A DNA stretch of 6,225 nucleotides from an uncultured bacterium (GTDB lineage Bacteria > Bacillota > Clostridia > Oscillospirales > Acutalibacteraceae): NCBI GenBank assembly GCA_945949625.1, contig CAMFFI010000071.1, forward strand, positions 1 through 6,225, given 5' to 3'. Of this stretch, positions 1 to 5,168 are shown piece by piece. Numbering within the stretch: position 1 is the first letter of the stretch; each line of letters starts with the position of its first letter. The notes under the pieces were generated by a model. That model made no database searches. It was given only the letters and a program-made list of their open reading frames with translations, and was not told where the DNA came from. The position numbers and the translations under genes were made by a program.

Positions 1-94
1 CTCATTCGCAAGCAATTTAATATTTAATTTTGTTTAAACTTTGGGGTTCACTTCAGTTTTTGAAACCATATGTGATTGTTCTGATAAACAAAAG

Positions 95-128
95 AGGAGC
101 CGACTCATTTTTGTCTGAGTCAGCTCCT
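95..128 (-). terminator. Intrinsic terminator of the pnuC-type gene
   Basis: A 13-bp inverted repeat (arms 95-107 and 116-128, 8-base loop) starts 10 bases after the stop codon of the transporter gene, and the minus-strand transcript continues into a U-rich tail. The arms are perfect except at 101/122. In the minus-strand RNA this is an allowed G-U pair, but in plus-strand RNA it would be a C/A mismatch. That asymmetry, with the position just after the stop, shows the hairpin serves the minus-strand gene. Confidence 0.9.
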
Positions 129-138
129 TTTATAATAA

Positions 139-846
139 TTAGTTGTTTTGCTTTATCCCTGTATTTTGAAATTTCTTTATTTTTTGCCAGTTAATAAAAC
201 CGTACAAATCATTTATGAAAAACATAAAAAAGCATACTACCATAGGAACATATTGCGGATTATCCGCTGACGCTGAAATCCACATCGCTATAAGAATCAA
301 ATCATTCATACAATAGGCAACGGCATAAAAACAACTTCTGCGGAACATCAATGCAGAGGCAAGAAAGCTTGTTGCAATTGATACAGTGCTTATGATTAAA
401 TTATTTGTATTAAATCCGGCAAGAACAAAATAAAAGCCAAACGTAACAATTACAGACATCAATAGTATTATCGCTGTTTCCTTTTTGCTTATACTGTTTA
501 CCTCAACCTGTGCAGACGACTCTTTATATGGATGTCTTGCCCATGATACAATTGACATAACCGACAACGGAACCGTCATACAAATACAAATTATCATTTC
601 TCCGTAATATCTGAATGAGAACGACACCAACGTATAAAGCAAGCTGAACACAAGAGTTAAAACCTGCCCCAGAACATCACCCTTAGACACAAAGATAAGC
701 GCCGTAACCCCTACAAGCGAGCTGATTACATAAAAGGGATTTGAACAATCAGCAAGCAGTGTTGAACACAAAACTACCAGAATTGATGTAAGCCAAAGTA
801 AACGCTCAAATTTTGTTAAATTTTTTAATGATACCTTTATATTCAT
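139..846 (-). CDS. pnuC: PnuC-family nicotinamide riboside (vitamin/nucleoside) transporter
   Basis: Integral membrane protein of 235 residues, the normal size for PnuC facilitators, which take up nicotinamide riboside (or a related vitamin in PnuT/PnuX/PnuN variants) by facilitated diffusion coupled to intracellular phosphorylation. About seven to eight hydrophobic segments are visible, near residues 16-33, 36-53, 58-75, 84-103, 123-142, 148-167, 173-193 and 199-220. The family block around residues 67-108 (FSLLYTL...YYGEM...SWARHPY) is present, as is the C-terminal NxxYxxxxW pattern (N212, Y215, W220). The reading frame can be opened at a GTG at 867, but that codon lies inside the leader terminator. 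The ATG at 846 has GGAGGA five bases upstream and is the better start. The gene has its own promoter and a leader ending in a terminator hairpin. The family call is firm; the exact substrate is not proven, and no TPP aptamer is present that would point to thiamine. Confidence 0.88.
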   Translation of the reverse strand: MNIKVSLKNLTKFERLLWLTSILVVLCSTLLADCSNPFYVISSLVGVTALIFVSKGDVLGQVLTLVFSLLYTLVSFSFRYYGEMIICICMTVPLSVMSIVSWARHPYKESSAQVEVNSISKKETAIILLMSVIVTFGFYFVLAGFNTNNLIISTVSIATSFLASALMFRRSCFYAVAYCMNDLILIAMWISASADNPQYVPMVVCFFMFFINDLYGFINWQKIKKFQNTGIKQNN

Positions 847-856
847 TTTTTCCTCC

Positions 857-908
857 AAAAAAAGCACTTACACACATCTTCTAAGACCTAATGATGTGTA
901 TAAGTGCT
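857..908 (-). terminator. Strong terminator/attenuator hairpin immediately before the pnuC ribosome binding site
   Basis: Arms 863-878 and 893-908 form a 16-bp stem with a 14-base loop, followed on the minus strand by a seven-U run (863-857) and then at once by the GGAGGA ribosome binding site (856-851). The only imperfect pair (871/900) is G-U in minus-strand RNA and C/A in plus-strand RNA, so the structure is built for minus-strand transcription. The pnuC promoter lies upstream of it, so every pnuC transcript must pass through. This implies conditional termination. The hairpin may also stop read-through from cimA, which has no other terminator. The inverted repeat could alternatively be a protein operator. 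Confidence 0.85.
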
Positions 909-949
909 ATAGCACAACTACCCGGTGGCAGTACATATTATTTATCTTG
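904..949 (-). promoter_or_regulatory. Putative sensory 5' leader of pnuC, class not recognised
   Basis: This is the predicted leader between the pnuC transcription start (near 949) and the terminator. It contains a hairpin with 6-bp arms (ACTGCC / GGTAGT, 927-932 and 917-922) and the tetraloop ACCG, followed by a 12-base palindrome GTGCTATAGCAC (904-915). The palindrome overlaps the 5' arm of the terminator, so folding it would break the terminator, giving a plausible antiterminator. I compared it from memory with the NAD+-II (pnuC motif), preQ1, TPP and THF aptamers and saw no match. It could instead be a site for a niacin-responsive repressor such as NiaR. Function is inferred from position and folding only. 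Confidence 0.45.
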
Positions 950-955
950 TTTACT

Positions 956-983
956 ATTTTACGCAAAAGCATAAAAATGTCAA
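956..983 (-). promoter_or_regulatory. Promoter of the pnuC-type gene
   Basis: On the minus strand there is a perfect -35 box TTGACA (983-978), a 16-base spacer and a -10 box TAAAAT (961-956). Transcription would start near 949, about 100 bases upstream of the ATG. The -35 box begins only 15 bases after the cimA stop codon, so pnuC has an independent promoter squeezed against the end of the ilv operon. Confidence 0.7.
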
Positions 984-997
984 GTGGTAAACTTATG

Positions 998-2572
998 TCA
1001 TTTATTTTCCCTGTACTTAATGAGCATATATTCAATGGATTCCGTCAAAGCAAGGCGTGAAGCCTCTACAACGTCGCTGGAAACACCGACTGTTGTCCAC
1101 ACGTTTTTACCCTCGGTTGAGGTTATGAGAACCCTTACAACCGACGCTGTGGCGCTTTTTGAGTCCATAACTCTAACCTTATAGTCAATAAGACGCATTT
1201 TTTTAAGCTCAGGGTAGAACACCTCAAGGCTGAAACGCAGCGCCTTATCCAGTGCGTTAATAGGGCCGTTTCCCTCTGCCGCCATAAGCTGTGTTTTATC
1301 GCCCACCTGCACCTTGACCGTTGCAGTAGCAAGACAGCCGGGCTCGCTGGGTCTGCCGCTTATTATTTTATAGTTAAGCAGCTTAAAAAAGCTCTTATAT
1401 GCTCCCAGATTTCTGCGTATAAGCATTTCAAAGGAGCTGTCGGCTCCCTCAAACTGATAACCCTTGCTTTCAAGCTCCTTAAGCTCCGCAAGAATTTTTG
1501 CGGTTTCGGGACTTGATTTTGTTATATCCGGATTTATCTTGTGGATTTTTTCAAGAACAGCACCTCTGCCTGTTATTTCGCTCATAAGGATACGTCTTTC
1601 GTTGCCTACCTTTGAAGGGTCTATATGCTCAAAGCTCCGTGAAAGCTTAAGCACTCCGTCAGCGTGCATTCCTGCCTTGTGAGCAAAGGCAGAGCTTCCC
1701 ACATATGGCTCGTTGCCCTTAATGGAAACATTTGCGATTTCCGCAACCTCTCTTGCGATTGTTGTAAGGCTTGTCATATTTTCCTTTGGGATACAAATGC
1801 AGTTTTTGGAAAGCTGTAAATTGGGAATAATAGTTGAAAGATTTGCATTTCCGCAGCGTTCACCAAAGCCTAAAAATGTACCCTGAACCTGTGTTGCGCC
1901 GGAAAGCACCGCCATAACGGAATTGGCAACAGCCATACCCTTGTCGTTATGGGTATGAATACCTACCTTGCCATTGAATCTTTCGGAAACCTTTGAAACG
2001 ATCTCTGCAATTTCATCGGGAAAACAGCCGCCGTTTGTATCGCAAAGGTCAAGGCTGTCGGCACCTGCGTCAAAAGCCGCCTGCAAAGCGCCCATTGCAT
2101 ACTCCGGATTATCCTTGTAGCCGTCAAAGAAATGCTCTGCGTCAAAAAATACGGTTTTTCCCTGCTTTTTAAGGAAAGAAACGGTGTCGTATATCATATC
2201 ATAATTTGTTTTTCCGTCTGTATTGATAATGTTTGTAACGTGCAAAAGCCAGCACTTTCCGAACACAGCAACCGCAGGAGTGTGGGCGCTTAAAAGCGCC
2301 TGAAGATTTTTGTCCTCCTCTGCTGTGCAGTCCTTTCTTCTTGTACTGCCGAAGGCAACAATTTTTGAGTGCTTCAGTTCAAGCTTGTTAAGGCGATTAA
2401 AAAATTCTATGTCCTTCGGATTAGAAAAGGGATTTCCTGCCTCGATATAGTCTATTCCCAGTCGGTCAAGAGCCTTGACAATTGCCAGTTTATCTTCTAT
2501 TGAAAACGATATTCCCTCTCCCTGAGCTCCGTCACGCAGAGTAGAATCAAGGACGGTTATCTTCTTTTCCAT
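998..2572 (-). CDS. cimA: (R)-citramalate synthase (isoleucine biosynthesis)
   Basis: Cytosolic enzyme condensing acetyl-CoA with pyruvate to (R)-citramalate, the first step of the threonine-independent route to 2-oxobutyrate and isoleucine. The 524 residues match the usual length of bacterial CimA. The HMGL-like TIM barrel covers about residues 5-275. It carries the signature DSTLRDGAQ (9-17), the predicted divalent-metal ligands D14, H206 and H208 (GIHTHND), and N242 in GFGERCGN. The block FFDAEHFFDGYKDNPEYA (142-159) with DLCDTNGG (175-182), plus FGSTRR and VFGKCWLLHV, favour CimA over 2-isopropylmalate or homocitrate synthase. A linker with AHKAGMHADG (297-306) leads to a LeuA-type C-terminal regulatory domain (about 385-520, with EGNGPINALDKALR), where isoleucine feedback is expected. 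The ATG has AAGGTGAG six bases upstream and starts 20 bases after the ilvB stop, so the two genes are co-transcribed. Confidence 0.95.
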   Translation of the reverse strand: MEKKITVLDSTLRDGAQGEGISFSIEDKLAIVKALDRLGIDYIEAGNPFSNPKDIEFFNRLNKLELKHSKIVAFGSTRRKDCTAEEDKNLQALLSAHTPAVAVFGKCWLLHVTNIINTDGKTNYDMIYDTVSFLKKQGKTVFFDAEHFFDGYKDNPEYAMGALQAAFDAGADSLDLCDTNGGCFPDEIAEIVSKVSERFNGKVGIHTHNDKGMAVANSVMAVLSGATQVQGTFLGFGERCGNANLSTIIPNLQLSKNCICIPKENMTSLTTIAREVAEIANVSIKGNEPYVGSSAFAHKAGMHADGVLKLSRSFEHIDPSKVGNERRILMSEITGRGAVLEKIHKINPDITKSSPETAKILAELKELESKGYQFEGADSSFEMLIRRNLGAYKSFFKLLNYKIISGRPSEPGCLATATVKVQVGDKTQLMAAEGNGPINALDKALRFSLEVFYPELKKMRLIDYKVRVMDSKSATASVVRVLITSTEGKNVWTTVGVSSDVVEASRLALTESIEYMLIKYRENK

Positions 2573-2592
2573 TACAAACTCACCTTTTTCAA

Positions 2593-4260
2593 TTACATTT
2601 CGGTTATCATATCGTCAACTGTTTTTCCCGGAGGAATCATAGGAAGTACGTTTTCATCGGGGCTGATTTTGCAGTCAACTACAACGGGAGCGTTAAGGGC
2701 AAAAGCCTTTTCAAGCACAGGCTTGATTTCATCGGCTGTGTTTATTCTCATTCCCTCAATTCCGAATGCGTTTGCAAGCTTGACAAAATCGGTTGCACGC
2801 TTGGGGTCTGTCTGAGAAAAACGGTTTCCGTAAAACAGCTTCTGCCATTGTCTTACCATACCTAAAACAGTATTATTCATTACAATTACAACAACAGGCA
2901 GGTTATAGCTTTTCATTGTTACAAGCTCGTTTAAATTCATATGGAAACTTCCGTCGCCTGTAAACAGTACTACTCTTCTGTTGGGGAAAGCTGTCTGGGC
3001 ACCTATTGCCGCACCCATTCCAAAGCCCATTGTTCCCATACCGCCTGATGTCAGCAGAGTTCTGGGAGCTTCAATTTTTGCATATTGCGCAATCCACATC
3101 TGATGCTGACCTACGTCTGTTGCTACAATGTCCTCAGGATTCTTAATTTCGTTTACTGCGTCAATAACGCTCTGGGGGTGAGGAATGTTATCGTTTACAG
3201 CCTTAGCAGCGGATTTTACATTTTTCCAGTCCTGAAGTTGTTTAATCCACTGTGAATGGTCCTGTTGGTTCAGATTTTCGCAAAGCTCGCTGAGGATATT
3301 TTCCATATCGCCAATCACATAGCTGTCAACGGCTACGTTTTTGCCTATTTCCTTTTTATCTATATCAAGGTGAATAATGTTTGCCTGTTCGCCGAATCTT
3401 TCTCTGTCGCCTGCTACACGGTCCGAAAATCTTGCGCCGCAGGCAATAATCAAATCGCACTGTGCCGTTGCCATACCTGTTTCATATCCGCCGTGCATAC
3501 CGATGTTGCCCATATTAAGCCTGTGACTTGCAGGAATACAGCCCAGTCCCATTAATGAACAGCAAACGGGAGCGTCAATAAGCTCTGCAAAGCGTTTAAA
3601 TTCAGCAGATGTGTTACTGCTGATAATGCCGCCGCCTGCATAAATAATAGGCTTTTTGGAATTTTTAATAAGCTCTGCGGCTTTTATAACAGAGGCTTTG
3701 TCAGTAACCTGAACACTTTCTCTTTTTTCGGGAGCCTTTGGTGTAAATTCACATTTATTTGCAGTTACGTCCTTAGGAACGTCAACAAGTACAGGACCTT
3801 TTCTTCCTTCATTTGCAAGGGCAAAGGCTTTTCTGATAGTATCGGCTAAGTCCTCCACCTTTTCAACAAGGTAGCTTGCCTTTGTGACAGGCTTTACAAT
3901 ATCTACAATGTCAACCTCCTGAAAGGAGTCCCTGCCAAGCTGGTCTGTGGTTACGTTGCCTGTAATTGCAACAACTGGTATGCTGTCAATATGTGCAGTA
4001 GCAAGACCTGTAACAATATTTGTAGCGCCGGGACCGGAGGTTGTCATAACAACTCCTGTTTTGCCGGTTGCTCTTGCATAACCGTCGGCAGCGTGAGAAG
4101 CGCCCTGCTCGTGAGCAGTAAGCACGTGATTTATTCTGTCGCTGTATTTATAAAGAGCGTCGTATGTATTAAGCGCCGCTCCTCCGGGATAACCGAAAAC
4201 GGTGTCAACTCCCTGTTCAATTAAACATTCGCAAATGATTTCCGCACCTGTAAGCTGCAT
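2593..4260 (-). CDS. ilvB: Acetohydroxyacid (acetolactate) synthase large, catalytic subunit
   Basis: ThDP-dependent enzyme that joins pyruvate with a second pyruvate (to 2-acetolactate, for valine and leucine) or with 2-oxobutyrate (to 2-aceto-2-hydroxybutyrate, for isoleucine). The 555 residues are the normal family length. Three domains are visible. The N-terminal pyrimidine-binding domain (about 1-165) has the catalytic E51 in AHEQGA and the TSGPGATN block. The central domain (about 190-325) contains GARFSDRVAG (275-284), typical of anabolic AHAS. The C-terminal PP-binding domain (about 365-530) has the ThDP/Mg motif GDGSF (435-439) ending at NN (462-463), then MVRQWQ. The ATG has AAAGGG eight bases upstream, after the T-box terminator. 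The GARFSDR block and the T-box argue for the biosynthetic enzyme rather than catabolic AlsS. The usual partner gene ilvN is not downstream; cimA takes that place. Confidence 0.96.
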   Translation of the reverse strand: MQLTGAEIICECLIEQGVDTVFGYPGGAALNTYDALYKYSDRINHVLTAHEQGASHAADGYARATGKTGVVMTTSGPGATNIVTGLATAHIDSIPVVAITGNVTTDQLGRDSFQEVDIVDIVKPVTKASYLVEKVEDLADTIRKAFALANEGRKGPVLVDVPKDVTANKCEFTPKAPEKRESVQVTDKASVIKAAELIKNSKKPIIYAGGGIISSNTSAEFKRFAELIDAPVCCSLMGLGCIPASHRLNMGNIGMHGGYETGMATAQCDLIIACGARFSDRVAGDRERFGEQANIIHLDIDKKEIGKNVAVDSYVIGDMENILSELCENLNQQDHSQWIKQLQDWKNVKSAAKAVNDNIPHPQSVIDAVNEIKNPEDIVATDVGQHQMWIAQYAKIEAPRTLLTSGGMGTMGFGMGAAIGAQTAFPNRRVVLFTGDGSFHMNLNELVTMKSYNLPVVVIVMNNTVLGMVRQWQKLFYGNRFSQTDPKRATDFVKLANAFGIEGMRINTADEIKPVLEKAFALNAPVVVDCKISPDENVLPMIPPGKTVDDMITEM

Positions 4261-4335
4261 AATAAAAACCCTTTCCTTTTTATATTTATATACTATGAAA
4301 ATGCTGAAAATGTGCCGATTTTAAAGCATAATAAT

Positions 4336-4365
4336 AAAAAAACTCCGTCTCTGTAAGAGACGAAG
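4336..4365 (-). terminator. T-box leader intrinsic terminator
   Basis: A 10-bp stem (4365-4356 with 4352-4343, one G-U pair, 3-base loop) is followed by seven U (4342-4336) on the minus strand. Its 5' arm uses the same bases (4365-4355) that form the 3' side of the antiterminator, so the two folds exclude each other. This is the off state when tRNA-Ile is charged. Confidence 0.93.
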
Positions 4366-4590
4366 GAAACTTCGTGGTACCACTCTTTTTCGTTTTCACA
4401 AGAAAACCTTTGTCACATCAGGCAAAAGCCGAATGCTGTTCATATAACGGTGAACCTCCGAAACCGTTTAGTCAATTGCTCTTTAGACGGTTCAGCTGCG
4501 GGTGATATTCCCGGGGGTTTTCTGCTGTTTTGCACCCTACAACAGCTCTCTGAAAGAAAATTACCCAAGTACTTATCCCGGTCAATGCTT
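4336..4590 (-). ncRNA. T-box riboswitch leader, predicted tRNA-Ile responsive (specifier AUC)
   Basis: Transcribed leader of ilvB-cimA. The conserved T-box AAGAGTGGTACCAC lies at 4387-4374. The antiterminator folds as AAGAG/CTCTT, a 7-base TGGTACC bulge that would pair with the tRNA acceptor end, and ACGAAG/CTTCGT closed by TTTC (4387-4355). Stem I has a specifier loop: CGGG/CCCG below (4580-4577, 4502-4499), CTTGGG/CCCGGG above (4569-4564, 4515-4510), with ATAAGTA facing AATATCA. The loop holds AUC (4506-4504) followed by the customary purine, an isoleucine codon. The 5' side carries the AGUA of the loop E motif. The apical stem has the AGAGA stretch and GCTGTT/AACAGC (4546-4525). A Stem III hairpin lies at 4435-4416. 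Uncharged tRNA-Ile is predicted to stabilise the antiterminator and allow transcription. The 5' boundary is approximate. Confidence 0.95.
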
Positions 4591-4610
4591 TTATCAGATT
4601 TTGTTTGCTG

Positions 4611-4642
4611 TATATCAATTTAATGATATATTGGTAATATAT
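4611..4642. repeat. Two AT-rich palindromes at the ilv transcription start
   Basis: Two adjacent inverted repeats overlap by five bases. The first is TATATCA / TGATATA (4611-4617 and 4624-4630, 6-base gap). The second is ATATATT-GGT-AATATAT (4626-4642), both with perfect 7-base arms. The second spans the predicted ilv start site and the -35 of the candidate plus-strand promoter. They could be an operator or merely a product of local AT richness. No known operator consensus was recognised. Confidence 0.35.
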
Positions 4643-4659
4643 AAGATATTTTACATAAT
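4631..4659 (+). promoter_or_regulatory. Candidate promoter of the PH-domain gene pair
   Basis: On the plus strand TTGGTA (4631-4636), a 17-base spacer and CATAAT (4654-4659) form a moderate match to a housekeeping promoter, with a start near 4666 and a leader of about 60 bases. Its -10 faces the -10 of the ilv promoter, so polymerases would compete if both are real. The region is very AT-rich, so chance matches are likely. Some YdbST operons use ECF sigma factors, and no clear ECF-type site was recognised. Confidence 0.3.
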
Positions 4660-4676
4660 ATTCAATCTAATGTCAA
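4648..4676 (-). promoter_or_regulatory. Promoter of the T-box-ilvB-cimA operon
   Basis: On the minus strand there is a perfect -35 box TTGACA (4676-4671), a 17-base spacer and a -10 box TAAAAT (4653-4648). Transcription would begin near 4641, about 50 bases before Stem I of the T-box and about 380 bases before the ilvB start codon. This is a normal length for a T-box leader. Confidence 0.8.
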
Positions 4677-4727
4677 TACTTGATTTAAGAAAAAACGGCG
4701 ACTTTATGTAATTTTGGGGGTGTATTA

Positions 4728-5168
4728 TTGAAAAAGCTTCCCCGTCAGGCAAAAACTGTTTTCCGCATTTATATCATAATTGTTTCATTTTTAATTTTTG
4801 CTTTTCTTTTCCTTTTGTTTTTCTTTAAATTACTGCCCATAGGGATATTAATTGCTTTTACGGTGGTAGTCTTTGGTTTGTTTTGCGTCTGTTACTTTTT
4901 CCTTGCCGAAAAATATTACGAAAGCTGCAAATACTCCTGCTCCTGCAAGGGGATTACGGTTATTAAGGGTTATCTGCTGAAAAGAAAAATCACAGTTTTA
5001 AAAGAAAAGGTGCTTTTTGTTCAGATATACTCAAATCCGCTGCAAAATTACTTTTCCTTATGCTCCGTAGGCGTATTCTGCGCAGGAACGGGAAGAATAT
5101 TAATCAGTCAGATAAACCGATGTGACGGCGAAAAAATAAAGGAGATTTTATGTGAGCAAAAGTGTTAA
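4728..5168 (+). CDS. YdbS-like membrane protein with bacterial PH (bPH2/DUF304) domain
   Basis: Membrane protein of 146 residues, close to the size of YdbS proteins. A short basic N-terminus leads to two hydrophobic segments (about 14-34 and 37-60) forming a membrane hairpin. A cytosolic bPH2 domain follows (about 62-143), recognisable by the order GITVIKGYLLKRK, then NPLQNYFSLCSVGVFCAGTG. The biochemical role of the family is unknown; in Bacillus the ydbST pair belongs to the cell-envelope stress response and is linked to resistance to antimicrobial peptides. The start is TTG, supported by GGGGGTG (4716-4722) five bases upstream; no ATG or GTG in this frame has comparable support. The gene overlaps the next one by 17 bases, so the two are probably translated together. 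Unusually there are ten cysteines (53, 55, 67, 71, 73, 112, 118, 132, 142, 146). Family assignment is good, function unknown. Confidence 0.8.
   Translation: MKKLPRQAKTVFRIYIIIVSFLIFAFLFLLFFFKLLPIGILIAFTVVVFGLFCVCYFFLAEKYYESCKYSCSCKGITVIKGYLLKRKITVLKEKVLFVQIYSNPLQNYFSLCSVGVFCAGTGRILISQINRCDGEKIKEILCEQKC

Noticed and set aside
1..94. Possible gene tail entering from the left edge
   Set aside because: All three plus frames stop within about 36 bases, leaving too few residues to judge, and no structure or motif was seen.
847..867. Upstream GTG start extending the pnuC protein by seven residues
   Set aside because: This GTG is inside the 3' arm of the leader terminator, and the following codons are the U-run and the GGAGG ribosome binding site itself. 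The ATG at 846 has ideal spacing from GGAGGA.
857..949. NAD+-II (pnuC motif) or TPP riboswitch upstream of pnuC
   Set aside because: The position invites it, but the sequence hallmarks I know of these aptamers are not present. I left the leader unclassified.
984..1682. Small open frames antisense to or overlapping cimA (984-1184, 1464-1682 plus; 1135-1332 minus, likewise 1963-2145)
   Set aside because: They lie wholly or mostly on cimA codons in other frames, have no convincing ribosome binding site and no recognisable family.
3256..4224. Plus-strand open frames antisense to ilvB (3256-3555, 3991-4224)
   Set aside because: Their composition mirrors the conserved ilvB coding strand; there is no ribosome binding site or family similarity.
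4502..4711. A 69-codon plus-strand open frame across the T-box region
   Set aside because: It is antisense to the structured T-box leader and to the ilv promoter, which fully explain this sequence.
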